Source: Kiloniellales bacterium (GTDB taxonomy: Bacteria; Pseudomonadota; Alphaproteobacteria; Kiloniellales; JAKSBE01). Taken from it: 36,284 nucleotides of DNA. Shown in pieces: positions 24,005 through 32,651 of the stretch. The stretch is from contig JASJBF010000050.1 in assembly GCA_030066685.1 (NCBI GenBank), positions 1 through 36,284 of the forward strand, read 5' to 3'. Numbering within the stretch: the stretch's first letter is position 1; every line of letters starts with the position of its first letter. The notes beneath the pieces are model-generated. The model was not told the DNA's origin and did no database searches. It worked only from the letters and a program-made list of their open reading frames with translations. Position numbers and translations under genes: made by a program.

Positions 24005-24307
24005 CGCCGCCTGCCTGCTCTACCACCGCAGAATCAGCCGATCCGGCGATCGGGATCAGCGCTAACGCGTTGGCGTTACTGGCGGTTTTCGGTCGCGCGG
24101 CATAGCGACGGCACCGGGACATCCCCTCTCCTGCAGTTCCGGGCTAGCATGATGTGCTGACCTGTCGGCAGCCCTGTACGCCGAATGCGGAACCCCGGCA
24201 CAGCCGTTGGAGGAGACTGCGTCACTATGGGCTTGTTCCCGGACTGCTACGCTTCGACGGCAGGCAGCGCGCAGGGCTTCGTCGCGAACGACGGTAGGAT
24301 CTGAGCC
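24005..24307. other. Intergenic region before galM
   Basis: About 300 bases with no supportable gene. TAACGC (24063-24068) and GCGTTA (24073-24078) form a perfect hairpin with a four-base loop about 60 bases after the anti-sigma stop. It lacks a clear T-run but may mark the end of that transcript. Confidence 0.4.
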
Positions 24308-25327
24308 TTGGCGGCCTTGGAGACTTTCGGGGAGACGGCCGGGCGCGCACGCGTACAGCGGGTGCGGATCTCCGGGCAGGGACTGACCGCCTGGGTCCTG
24401 ACCTGGGGTGCCGTGGTGCAGGACCTGCGACTGGACGGCGTTCCGCACCCCCTGGTCCTCGGCTTTCCCAGTTTCCCGCCCTATCTCGAGTCGACGGCCT
24501 ACTTCGGCGCCATCGTCGGCCGGCTGGCGAACCGGATCGCCGGCGGCCGGGCCAGGATCGCCAGCAGAATGCACAGGCTCGACCGGAACGACGGCGGACG
24601 CCACACGCTGCACGGCGGAAGCGAGGGCAGCGGCCGCCGGCTCTGGCGGCTCGAGGACGCGGGCGAGGACGTCGTCACCCTGCGCTGCACTCTGCCGGAC
24701 GGTCACATGGGCTTTCCCGGCAACCTGGAGGCGGTCGCGACCTACCGCATCGTCCCGGGCCCTGCGCTCGCCCTGGACCTGAGCGCCGAGACCGACGCCG
24801 AGACGCTCTGCGGCTTCGCGCACCACAGCTACTTCAACCTCGACGGCGCGGGCACGATTCACGACCACCGGCTCAGGATCGCCGCCGACGCGGTCCTTCC
24901 GGTCGACGAGGCGCTGATCCCGACCGGCGAGGTGATGCAGGTCGCGGGCACGGCCTTCGACTTCCGCGCCGCGCGCCCGATCGGCGCGGCCGGCATCGCC
25001 TACGACCACAACTTCTGCCTTTCCGAGGCGCGACGGCCCCTGCGCGCGGTCGCCGCGCTCACCGGCCCGCGCTCCGGGCTGACCCTCGCGCTCGCCACGA
25101 CCGAGCCCGGCCTTCAGGTCTACACGGGCGCGGGCCTGTCCAGCGGCGCGGCCCCGGGCCTGAGGGGCACGCCCTACGGCCCCTACGCCGGGGTCGCGCT
25201 CGAACCGCAGCCCTGGCCCGACGCGCCCAACCAGCGCTGGTCGGCGCTCGCCCGGCTGCGGCCGGGCGAGGTCTACCGGCAGACATCGGTGTTCCGATTC
25301 TCGCGTTCTCGAACGGAAAGCGGATGA
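24308..25327 (+). CDS. galM: Aldose 1-epimerase (galactose mutarotase)
   Basis: About 339 residues interconverting alpha and beta anomers of galactose or related sugars. Family motifs: LTWGAVVQDLRLDG, YFGAIVGRLANRIAGGR, LHGGSEGSGRRLWRL, the catalytic His in GFAHHSYFNLDG, YDHNFCL and the catalytic Glu in YAGVALEPQPWPDAPN. The start is a TTG at 24308 with AGGA upstream; the next in-frame alternatives cut into the domain. It matches the galactoside catabolic genes at 4-15 kb in function, though it is separated from them by unrelated modules. Confidence 0.92.
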   Translation: MAALETFGETAGRARVQRVRISGQGLTAWVLTWGAVVQDLRLDGVPHPLVLGFPSFPPYLESTAYFGAIVGRLANRIAGGRARIASRMHRLDRNDGGRHTLHGGSEGSGRRLWRLEDAGEDVVTLRCTLPDGHMGFPGNLEAVATYRIVPGPALALDLSAETDAETLCGFAHHSYFNLDGAGTIHDHRLRIAADAVLPVDEALIPTGEVMQVAGTAFDFRAARPIGAAGIAYDHNFCLSEARRPLRAVAALTGPRSGLTLALATTEPGLQVYTGAGLSSGAAPGLRGTPYGPYAGVALEPQPWPDAPNQRWSALARLRPGEVYRQTSVFRFSRSRTESG

Positions 25328-25393
25328 CGGAGGGGCCGGCCATCCCCTGTTGCGCGGCACCCGCGAGATCCAAAGGCAAGCCTGGGTTCGGGG

Positions 25394-25549
25394 AACGGGT
25401 CAGGGCGCATTGTCATCTCGCCCGGGAAGGACGGTAAAACGGAGCTCTGGCTGGAAGGCGACCTCGCCGGCACCCTTGCCCTGGCGGCAGACACGAAAAC
25501 ACCCGCCGATCCAGAGGACGCGCGGGTGCTGATATCGATGGTTGGATGA
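25394..25549 (+). pseudogene. C-terminal remnant of a large serine recombinase
   Basis: The frame reads GRIVISPGKDG, ELWLEGDLAGTLALAAD, ARVLISMVG then stop. This matches the tail of recombinase-family proteins (…GDLAGIL…KMVAG). The expected last residues are missing exactly where the IS256-type element begins. No catalytic domain remains. It indicates an earlier integrative or invertase-bearing element at this boundary. Confidence 0.6.
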
Positions 25550-26545
25550 CGTTAAGAATCTTTCGCACATCTGAGTGGGGGTTGGTGGCCCTCGAATCTG
25601 GTTGGGTTGGTTTTGCAGGAATCAACTGCTCCAGAGAGGAGAAGCCACGATGGAAGAGGCGGAACGGCTGTGCGATGCGGAGCGCTACGAGCGCTCGGAG
25701 GCTCGTCGGGACACCCGGGCCGGCAGTTATCAGCGCAAGCTCCATACGATGGCCGGCGAGGTCAGCCTGAAGGTGCCCAAGCTGCGTCGCCAGACGTTCG
25801 AGACGGCGATCATCGATCGCTATCGCCGGCGCGAGAGCTCCGTCGAGGAGGCCTTGATCGAGATGTATCTCGCCGGCGTGTCAGTGCGGCGTGTCGAGGA
25901 CATCAGCGAGGCGTTGTGGGGCACGCGGGTCTCGCCAGGGACAGCTTCGAACCTGAACAAGAAGATCTATGCCCCGATCGAGGCCTGGCGGAACCGGCCG
26001 ATCTCGGGCACACACCCCTCCCTTTACCTCGACGGCACCGTCTTGAAGCGCAGCTGGGCCGGTGAGGTCAAGAACGTCTCCTTGCTGGTGACGACCGGCG
26101 TGAACGCCAACGGCTACCGGGAGACCCGCGGCATCTGCGAGGGCGCCACGGAGAGCCGCGCGGCCGCCCAGGCGAGGGCCGGCGAGTTGCTTGCCAAGCT
26201 CGAGGCCATGAAGCTCAGCAAGGTCGCCGAGCGGCTCGAGCAGACGATTGATGAGACCCTGGTCTACTACGCCTTCCCCGACGAGCACCGGCGCCGGATA
26301 CGCACCAACAACCCCCTCGAGCAGATCATGCGCGGGATCCGAAGGCGAACCCGCGTGGTCGGCGCCTTCCCCGACGGCCAATCGGCCCTCAACTTGGCCG
26401 CGGCCAGGTCGAGGCACATCGCCGGCACCAAGTGGTAAGCCAAGCGCTACATGAACATGAACCTGCTCAAACAGCAAAGGCAGACCGCCTAACCAAGGAC
26501 CTCACCAACTCCAAACACAAAGTGCGAAAGATCCTCGACACTACC
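25545..26545 (+). mobile_element. Decayed IS256-family insertion sequence (left border of the island)
   Basis: About 1.0 kb, shorter than the 1.2-1.4 kb usual for the family. Its ends share the core ATCTTTCGCAC (25558-25568, inverted at 26522-26532). The right end (26516-26545) is 29/30 identical, in inverted orientation, to 36185-36214 at the window's far edge. I see no clear target-site duplication. Confidence 0.8.
25650..26492 (+). pseudogene. IS256-family transposase, internally deleted and with a nonsense codon
   Basis: Mutator-type (IS256) transposase. Present are the DNA-binding-like N-part (GSYQRKLHTMAGEVSLKVPKL, ETAIIDRYRRRESSVEEALIEMYLAGVSVRRVEDI), the first catalytic Asp in SLYLDGTVLK and the catalytic Glu in NNPLEQIMRGIRRRTRVVGAFPDG. 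The segment that should hold the second catalytic Asp is gone: sequence jumps from ETRGICEGATES to RAAAQARAGELLAKLEAM. A TAA at 26436-26438 replaces a codon after GTKW, while the same frame goes on to the native end (KRYMNMNLLKQQRQTA, stop 26490-26492). It cannot be active. Confidence 0.85.
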
Positions 26546-26624
26546 TGGCTGACAGGCGTATATCTGTCCTTAACCTCAATACTGGACGTGAAACAAACTC
26601 AACGAAAATCCATCTCATCACCAT

Positions 26625-27332
26625 CTAAAATTCGACACCAGCCGAGAGAATAGAGTGCTCTAGCAGGGAATTCGCAATTCTTGCGCTTGGCCAGCACTCC
26701 CGAATCTCGAAAATCAAGACACTCTCCAGATCGAGGAGATCATTCGCGGCATCATCGTGAACGGCCTCAGCAAAGATAACCACTTTTCGCGTAGAATCCG
26801 ACACAGCTGACAGGCAACTTTGCTTGTGAGACCATTTGCGTGCGTGGGCTTTACCAGATGTATCCCTAAACGTCACTTCTCCCGATGGCAACGAAATTTG
26901 CGATCCATCGAATCCATCATACTGCTCACCACCCTCCGAGTATTGTACCGATAAATCCCCAACAATTTTTTCCGCATCCAAAACTGCCACCGGCAAGGCA
27001 TAACGAGCTGAAACAGAATTACACAACATGACTAGCGGATGGAGCACCGGAAAGTCGTTCCGTGTTCTAATCCGTCTCAAAATCGACTCTGCCGCCATTC
27101 GGTATTTGGTTGGATTTGTCCCGGTGGCGCGATAGGCAGCACGCCAAGACTGCACAGGTCCCAGTTGGCCCTCATTTTCCACCATTGCGAGGCGTTCTCT
27201 CGCGATCGCCAAATTCTTCTCGATAGCCATGCCAACTTCAGCATGATTTGTGACGCCATCCACAACGATGAACGCCGTGCAAAGCGAAGGGAACTTCTTT
27301 GCGATATCAGATGAGTAAGAGAAGCGAGGCAA
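26625..27332 (-). CDS. Stand-alone B3/B4 (PheRS-beta editing-type) domain protein
   Basis: About 235 residues from a TTG at 27332, the only start that keeps the domain whole; it is seven bases after the chorismate mutase stop. The B3/B4 fold is recognisable: AYRATGTNPTKYRMAAESILRRI, then FPVLHPLVMLCNSVSARYALPVAVLDAEKI, and GEVTFRDTSGKAHARKWSHKQSCLSAVSDSTRKVVIFAEAV. In the phenylalanyl-tRNA synthetase beta subunit this domain clears mischarged Tyr-tRNA(Phe). Free-standing copies are common but mostly uncharacterised. It ends the operon. In the company of aromatic amino-acid-forming enzymes it could protect translation from the product, which is inference. The codon use is AT-richer than the backbone, as in all genes of this operon. 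Confidence 0.8.
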   Translation of the reverse strand: MPRFSYSSDIAKKFPSLCTAFIVVDGVTNHAEVGMAIEKNLAIARERLAMVENEGQLGPVQSWRAAYRATGTNPTKYRMAAESILRRIRTRNDFPVLHPLVMLCNSVSARYALPVAVLDAEKIVGDLSVQYSEGGEQYDGFDGSQISLPSGEVTFRDTSGKAHARKWSHKQSCLSAVSDSTRKVVIFAEAVHDDAANDLLDLESVLIFEIRECWPSARIANSLLEHSILSAGVEF

Positions 27333-27339
27333 AGCTATA

Positions 27340-27621
27340 TCAAACTCCCTTCTTGCGGAACTGCAGATCAGTCAATTCAGATATTATGACCCTATAAATG
27401 TTCTTGACTGTTTCCTTATGCCCGCCAGCACCGGACGCCATTTCTCCAACATTATTCAGAACCATCTGAACACGATCAGCGCCCCTAATTTCCTCTGAAG
27501 TACTCTTGTAATCACTTGCGCGTAATGCCAATTCAATACGCTCCACCAGCAGCGAAACGATTTGATAGTCCAACTCATCGATCTTGTTCCGGATTTCTGT
27601 AAGTTCAAGTGGAGTCGTCAT
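27340..27621 (-). CDS. AroQ-type chorismate mutase
   Basis: All-helical chorismate mutase of 93 residues, the single-domain AroQ size. ELTEIRNKIDELDYQIVSLLVERIELALRASDYK gives the first helix, with the Arg (IRNKID) and Lys (DYK) expected to bind chorismate's carboxylates. VKNIYRVIISELTDLQ is the last helix. The ATG at 27621 follows GAGG; the longer frame upstream lies in the ubiX overlap. The substrate may be chorismate or an aminated chorismate made by the operon's own synthase, as with PapB in p-aminophenylalanine routes. The sequence alone does not tell. Confidence 0.85.
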   Translation of the reverse strand: MTTPLELTEIRNKIDELDYQIVSLLVERIELALRASDYKSTSEEIRGADRVQMVLNNVGEMASGAGGHKETVKNIYRVIISELTDLQFRKKGV

Positions 27622-27649
27622 GCTCGCCTCATCAAAGTCCACGGAAGGT

Positions 27650-28285
27650 TCATTTTGTCGCGCTCGCCAAGCGTTCATTTGCGCTCGCCGAAACAGTAGC
27701 GCTCTCAGGCTGATCTTCGCCCCATCGGACCACACCTGGTGCGTCTAATTCGAACTGATCCAAAATCCTTGCAATAGTCTGATTGATTATGTCATCAATA
27801 GATTTGGGTTTGGTATAAAACGACACCACTGGTGGAAAAATCACTCCCCCGCATTCTGAAACAGTCAGCATATTCCTCAAGTGAATATTACTAAGTGGGG
27901 TCTCACGGACAACCAATACCAGCTTTCGCCCCTCCTTCAAAACAACATCTGCCGCCCGGGTCAGCAAGTTGCCAGTTGCGCCCGACGCTATCTCGCCCAA
28001 ACTGCGCATAGAACACGGCACCACGATCATCCCCATCGTACGGAACGAACCCGAAGAGATGGGAGCCGCAATGTCCTGAATCGCATGATGGTAATCGGCG
28101 AGTTCCCTTAACTGAGAAGCCGAGACGTCAGTTTCCAGTGAGCGCGTCTGCTCCCCAGCCTTGGAAATAACAAGGTGAGTTTCAATTCCAAGCGTGCGCA
28201 AGATGTTGAGCAAACTTAGGGAGTAAACGATTCCTGTCGCACCAGAAATTGCGACGATAATGCGTTGTTTTCGTGCCTCAGTCAC
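27650..28285 (-). CDS. ubiX: UbiX-family flavin prenyltransferase
   Basis: 211 residues. Makes prenylated FMN, the cofactor of UbiD decarboxylases. Flavin-binding start RIIVAISGATGIVYSLSLL, then FRTMGMIVVPCSMRSLGEIASGATGNLLTRAADVVLKEGRKLVLVVRETPLSNIHLRNM and GVIFPPVVSFY are the full family signature. GTG start at 28285. It lies 16 bases after the flavodoxin-like gene and two genes below the UbiD homologue, so it supplies that enzyme. The extra C-terminal tail (GEDQPESATVSASANERL) is not typical. Confidence 0.93.
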   Translation of the reverse strand: MTEARKQRIIVAISGATGIVYSLSLLNILRTLGIETHLVISKAGEQTRSLETDVSASQLRELADYHHAIQDIAAPISSGSFRTMGMIVVPCSMRSLGEIASGATGNLLTRAADVVLKEGRKLVLVVRETPLSNIHLRNMLTVSECGGVIFPPVVSFYTKPKSIDDIINQTIARILDQFELDAPGVVRWGEDQPESATVSASANERLASATK

Positions 28286-28301
28286 CCTTTATCCCTCGGA
28301 G

Positions 28302-28964
28302 TCATGTCGTCGCTTGGACAACCCGTTCGTTTGCTGTCTGTGGTGATAAGTATGTCTGTATTTCTGCCGGCGGGATTGAACTGAGCAATTGCGCCATTCC
28401 AACCATGCGGCCTATCAAGTCTCTGACTGACTGCAAGCCCTCTTCATCCTCGAGCGCTTTTCCTGGCGTCCCTCCTTGCAGGACTGCCGGGTAGCCACTG
28501 CCGACCAAGATCATCCGGTTAAGTAGAATATTGTTGGCTATTTGGTTAAATACTGACACATGACCGTAGCGCCTTCCGGTTATCACACACCCAGCGACCT
28601 TATTGGCAAGCGGTCGCGTAAAACGCAAATAACCGACCCCAGCTCTTTCGATAAATATTTGCATTGGATGCGCTAGACCATACCCATGAACCGGCGCCAT
28701 GTAGATTATTCCATCGGCCGAGATCAAGCGCTCTATTATTGCTGGCATGTCATCTTGATGCGCGCAGACAGACTGACGTGTATTGCATTCGCCACATCGA
28801 CCACATCGACTTATGTCGAACTCTCGAAGTCGATTGATATTCGATGACACCGCCTTCGCTGCAAGTAGCTGCGCTATGTAATCAGCCACTCGCTCTGTAT
28901 TCCCGTTTGCTCTACTGGAGCCAGTAATAATCTCGAAATGTGCGGATGATGACACTACCGGCAT
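28302..28964 (-). CDS. Flavodoxin-fold NAD(P)H:FMN oxidoreductase
   Basis: About 220 residues. FMN-binding loop ITGSSRANGNTERVADYIAQLL, Cys cluster CGRCGECNTRQSVC followed by DDMPAIIERLISADGIIYMAPVHGYGLAHPMQIFIERAG, and a later GCVITGRRYGHVSVFNQIANN. This is the iron-sulfur-flavoprotein-like/NADPH-dependent FMN reductase group. The ATG at 28964 is preferred to the GTG at 28970 because GGAGG is seven bases ahead of it. Between ubiD and ubiX, it may supply reduced FMN to UbiX or carry out a separate reduction of the pathway intermediate. The four-Cys motif suggests an Fe-S cluster or dimer contacts. Confidence 0.85.
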   Translation of the reverse strand: MPVVSSSAHFEIITGSSRANGNTERVADYIAQLLAAKAVSSNINRLREFDISRCGRCGECNTRQSVCAHQDDMPAIIERLISADGIIYMAPVHGYGLAHPMQIFIERAGVGYLRFTRPLANKVAGCVITGRRYGHVSVFNQIANNILLNRMILVGSGYPAVLQGGTPGKALEDEEGLQSVRDLIGRMVGMAQLLSSIPPAEIQTYLSPQTANERVVQATT

Positions 28965-28986
28965 ATTCACCCTCCAGTATATGTCT

Positions 28987-30411
28987 CTATGGTACCAGCG
29001 TGGTGACGCGCCGAAAGCGCTCCCGTTCCGCTACTGGAACGGTCAGATCCAATAAGTATTTATCTGTCGTCGGCTCCGTGGTCCCTGCCAAATACCCTGC
29101 CGCTTGCGAAGGGTCCAGCGGAAAACCTCGTTGCTTTGGAAAGATAACCAGATCTCTGCTTGGCTGGAATCGGGTGGCCATCGCCCAAAGAAGGTCGCTT
29201 TCGGAGCTGACATCGATATCAGTGTCCACCAAAAAGACCACCTTTACCAATAAGTGATTTTTCGTCGCCGCATGCAGGACACGCTCTGAAAACCCTTCAT
29301 TTTCGTTCTTCTTTTCAATCCGCAGTGCCAACATCAGTTGGCCGCCGGCTGCCGCCAAGTAACGAGCATCGTGGACCGTCGCATCATTCGACAACGCGTT
29401 ACTAAGCTGGCCGATCATCCCAGCCTCAGTCGGCAACGCCAACAACTCCGACTGTTCCTTTCCCGGTCCGAGAAAGGTCTGGTAAATTGGATTGATTTGG
29501 CTCGTTACCTGCGAAACATTGACTACCGGTAGTTTTGCTTTTCCCATACCCATGTAGCCAAGGAATTCGGGCATTCCGTATCTTGACTCCGAACCGGAAT
29601 ACTCATCAAGCAACTCTCCAGTGATTTCGCCTTCAATGACGATTTGACTTTGCGATAAACACCATGCGTTCTGAGTCTTACAACGACTGATTTCAATGGC
29701 GGCCCCTTGTACACCTCCCGCAAACTCAAGCTCGCTTTCATCTTCACGAATAAAAGGCGAAGAAATCGAACTTGTAAGATATACGATTGGGCCAGCTCCA
29801 ATGTTTATTGAAATCGGCAGTCCCGATCCGTTTCTTTGCGCTTTTCGGTACAGATTGTCGAGATCTCTTCCAGGTAGCATCCAAATCGTCAATCGATGTG
29901 CATCGACCACTCGCATACGATGAATTGAGAGGTTCGCAACTCCGTTCTCTGGATCGTGCGCAAACACCAATCCGGATGTCAGATAGGGTCCTGCATCGAG
30001 TGCCGTTACTGAAAGGGTTGGCAATGCGCCAAGCTTTTCCGGCCAACTGATGGCCTGGCAAGGCGCTTCGCCTAGTTCTCTTGCTGGTGTGCGAGTTGAA
30101 AGCCTTTGCGAAATCGTTCGCGCACCCGTGCCCTCCGCGCAACCCAAGAGAAACTCACACCGCCTACGCGCACCGAATAGGCCCATCAGAACAGGCATCT
30201 CGTAACCGGTCGGCCGTGTATAAATTACTACTGGCTCCTCTCCAGACCGCGGGTGGGCGGGAGATGTAGCAAAGTTGGCAAGGTAATGCTGCGCTATTTC
30301 GAACCTTGGATCGAGATCGTCATCAACAACGATTGGCATCTCGCCACATTTTTCCAGTGCCGCCATCGCTGATCTTAGGTCCGGTGCACATATTGATTTC
30401 GTATCGCTCAT
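28987..30411 (-). CDS. UbiD-family prFMN-dependent (de)carboxylase
   Basis: 474 residues, normal for the family. prFMN/metal-binding regions are visible as [19 protein letters not shown] and [16 protein letters not shown]. The catalytic Glu region is [33 protein letters not shown], and the C-terminal half has [37 protein letters not shown]. Family members decarboxylate aromatic, heteroaromatic or alpha,beta-unsaturated acids. The ATG at 30411 overlaps the TrpB-like gene's stop (ATGA), implying coupled synthesis. UbiX and the flavin reductase follow. It is not the ubiquinone-pathway copy by context; the substrate is likely an aromatic acid of this pathway. Confidence 0.92.
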   Translation of the reverse strand: MSDTKSICAPDLRSAMAALEKCGEMPIVVDDDLDPRFEIAQHYLANFATSPAHPRSGEEPVVIYTRPTGYEMPVLMGLFGARRRCEFLLGCAEGTGARTISQRLSTRTPARELGEAPCQAISWPEKLGALPTLSVTALDAGPYLTSGLVFAHDPENGVANLSIHRMRVVDAHRLTIWMLPGRDLDNLYRKAQRNGSGLPISINIGAGPIVYLTSSISSPFIREDESELEFAGGVQGAAIEISRCKTQNAWCLSQSQIVIEGEITGELLDEYSGSESRYGMPEFLGYMGMGKAKLPVVNVSQVTSQINPIYQTFLGPGKEQSELLALPTEAGMIGQLSNALSNDATVHDARYLAAAGGQLMLALRIEKKNENEGFSERVLHAATKNHLLVKVVFLVDTDIDVSSESDLLWAMATRFQPSRDLVIFPKQRGFPLDPSQAAGYLAGTTEPTTDKYLLDLTVPVAERERFRRVTTLVP

Positions 30412-31607
30412 GCCGACATACGCTTGAGAACAAAATCGATATCTTTGTCACCCCGTCCCGAAAGATTAACGAGGATGTTCTGGTCCGAGCGCAATTTCGT
30501 TGCACGCCGCATAGCATATGCGACAGCGTGAGCGCTCTCCAGTGCCGGTATGATACCCTCTTCCCGTGATAGCGCAAAAAACGCGTCTATGCATTCTTGA
30601 TCAGTCGCTACTTCATACCGCACTCGGCCAACGTCCTTCAAATGGCAGTGTTGAGGGCCAACTCCAGGATAGTCCAATCCGGACGCAATGGTATGCACCG
30701 GCGACGGATTACCTTTGTCGTCCTGCAGATAATAGCAACGGAAACCGTGCAGATACCCTGGCTTTCCAAGAGTCAGCGTTGCCGCATGCCTATCACCCTC
30801 AAGTCCCTCGCCGGCAGGTTCAACGCCAACAATATCTACACCTTCATCATCCAGAAAGCCGTTAAACAGCCCGATGGCGTTTGATCCACCACCAACACAG
30901 GCAGTTACCTCATCTGGGAGCCGCCCTGTCTGGTCGATAAACTGCTCGCGTGCTTCCAGCCCCACAATTGATTGGAACGTTGCAACCATTTCCGGGTATG
31001 GGCTTGGGCCTACCACTGATCCAATGGCAAAGAAAATATTCTTCGGATCTTTCATAAAGGCACCAAACGCGCTGTCTACGGCTTCCTTCAGGGTTCCGGC
31101 TCCTTCGTCAACCGGGACCAGATTGCAGCCCAAGACTTTCATCTTGGAAACATTCGGGTGTTCTTTAGCAATATCGACCACACCCATGTGGATCTCGCAT
31201 TCCATGCCCATAAGCGCACTTGCCGTAGCCAAGGCAACGCCATGTTGCCCCGCACCGGTCTCCGCCAAAATTCGGTTCTTGCCCAACTTCTTTGCAAGCA
31301 GAACTTGGCATATGCAGTGATTGATTTTGTGCGCGCCGGTGTGATTGAGATCTTCGCGCTTTAGATAGATTTGAGCGCCGCCGCCTGCAGAGAGGCGCTT
31401 TGCATGGTATATTGGACTAGGTCGGCCGATGTAGGTCTTCCGCAGCCGATCGACCTCCTCCGCATAACCCGGGTCATTAACGACGGAACGAAATCCGACC
31501 TCAATCTCCTTCATTATTCCACGAAGATTGTCGTCATCGATGGGACCGCCATAATCACCAAAATATCCATCCTGATTAGAGATGATGAGTGGAGATAGCA
31601 CGTTCAT
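30408..31607 (-). CDS. trpB: Tryptophan synthase beta-chain homologue without an alpha partner
   Basis: PLP enzyme of 399 residues closely following Trp[15 protein letters not shown] at the start, the Schiff-base Lys94 in [14 protein letters not shown], Glu116 in [15 protein letters not shown], the phosphate cup [32 protein letters not shown] and [14 protein letters not shown] are all retained. The HKIN segment continues HCICQ where usual TrpB has NxxGQ, placing His and Cys near the cofactor. No trpA or other trp genes are in the operon. It therefore probably joins L-serine-derived aminoacrylate to free indole or another nucleophile instead of channelled indole. AGGA lies before the ATG at 31607. 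It overlaps ubiD. Confidence 0.9.
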   Translation of the reverse strand: MNVLSPLIISNQDGYFGDYGGPIDDDNLRGIMKEIEVGFRSVVNDPGYAEEVDRLRKTYIGRPSPIYHAKRLSAGGGAQIYLKREDLNHTGAHKINHCICQVLLAKKLGKNRILAETGAGQHGVALATASALMGMECEIHMGVVDIAKEHPNVSKMKVLGCNLVPVDEGAGTLKEAVDSAFGAFMKDPKNIFFAIGSVVGPSPYPEMVATFQSIVGLEAREQFIDQTGRLPDEVTACVGGGSNAIGLFNGFLDDEGVDIVGVEPAGEGLEGDRHAATLTLGKPGYLHGFRCYYLQDDKGNPSPVHTIASGLDYPGVGPQHCHLKDVGRVRYEVATDQECIDAFFALSREEGIIPALESAHAVAYAMRRATKLRSDQNILVNLSGRGDKDIDFVLKRMSA

Positions 31608-31663
31608 GGGATTGTCCTACTCAATGCCTATCGTGACTTTTCATTACAAGTCGACAGAATTAA

Positions 31664-32005
31664 TCAACTGACTAAATCATCGACAACGAACACCAATGTC
31701 TCGCTATCCGACGAGCCGCGCGATCGGTGCCGAACGCCATCCGGAATAGAAAACGCCATATCCGGTTCACAATCAAAGCTCGCGTCATCAAAAATAATTG
31801 TAAACCGTCCTTTGAGAACATAACCTTGGTGGCCGACAAGGCACCAATGTTCCTCATTGAAGCCAGGCGGCAACTCAAGAAGACGAATCCGTTTGCCGTT
31901 TGCTTCAAAAATTTTCACTCGACCATCAGCGCCCGGCTTCGACCAAGCTGTCCATGGAGCTTTGTCGAGGGAAAAAGTAACTGGATCGTAGGATTCCTTT
32001 GACAT
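31664..32005 (-). CDS. Small cupin-domain protein
   Basis: 113 residues, single beta-barrel cupin. The core reads LLELPPGFNEEHWCLVGHQGYVLKGRFTIIFDD, then a second half MAFSIPDGVRHRSRGSSDSETLVFVVDD. His in EEHW and His in GVRHR are candidate metal ligands. The usual HxH…E pattern is incomplete, so it may be a ligand-binding or isomerase-type cupin with no oxygenase activity. The ATG at 32005 is chosen over the GTG at 32011 because GGAG lies six bases upstream. Located between the amidotransferase and TrpB-like genes; no specific role can be read. Confidence 0.75.
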   Translation of the reverse strand: MSKESYDPVTFSLDKAPWTAWSKPGADGRVKIFEANGKRIRLLELPPGFNEEHWCLVGHQGYVLKGRFTIIFDDASFDCEPDMAFSIPDGVRHRSRGSSDSETLVFVVDDLVS

Positions 32006-32042
32006 GTTCACTCCATTTTCCTGATCGACTATGGCTAGCGAT

Positions 32043-32651
32043 CTAGTTGTAAACTGGACGTTTGATTTCAGGATACAAGTAATTCTTCAAAAAGCTGTCA
32101 AAGATACTCAGCCCACTATCTGTGGCGATACTCTCAGGATGAAACTGAACGCCTTCGATTGGCATCGTTCGATGCCTCAAGCCCATAATATAACCGTCAT
32201 TGTCCGAGTTAGCGGTGATAACGAGTTCGGGTGGCAATACATCTGAACTAACGATAAGTGAATGATACCGAGCGGCCATAAAAGGTTTGCCGGAAGTGTG
32301 GGTGAACACACCGAGCCCGTCATTCGATATCAAGGAAGATTTGCCGTGCATGATATTTCCTGCGCAAATGACGTTGCCGCCAAAAGCAAGGCCAATTGCC
32401 TGGTGCCCGAGGCAGACACCAAGGATTGGGATCGCTCCGTTCACTTCACGGATCAACTCTGGATAACGCGCATCTTCCGGTCGACCAGGCCCTGGCCCTA
32501 AGAGAATGAAATCGGTTGCCACATTCCTGATTTCTCTTTCAAGACATGGATCGTCGCACCGTAGCGTCACCGTCTGAAGGCCAAGCGTTTTCAGATATTG
32601 CTCAATGATGAAGACGAAGCTGTCATACGCATCGACTAAGAGCACTTTCAT
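32043..32651 (-). CDS. trpG: Class I glutamine amidotransferase (TrpG/PabA-like)
   Basis: 202 residues. Supplies ammonia from glutamine to the partner chorismate enzyme. The triad is clear: Cys80 in ILGVCLGHQAIGLAFGG, and His and Glu in GVQFHPESIATDSG. The oxyanion region is LLGPGPGRPEDA. The start MKVLLVDAYDSFVFIIEQYL is typical, and the ATG overlaps the synthase stop (ATGA). TrpG and PabA cannot be told apart from sequence, and some organisms use one for both. Here it is dedicated to the adjacent component I. Symbol given for type. Confidence 0.9.
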   Translation of the reverse strand: MKVLLVDAYDSFVFIIEQYLKTLGLQTVTLRCDDPCLEREIRNVATDFILLGPGPGRPEDARYPELIREVNGAIPILGVCLGHQAIGLAFGGNVICAGNIMHGKSSLISNDGLGVFTHTSGKPFMAARYHSLIVSSDVLPPELVITANSDNDGYIMGLRHRTMPIEGVQFHPESIATDSGLSIFDSFLKNYLYPEIKRPVYN

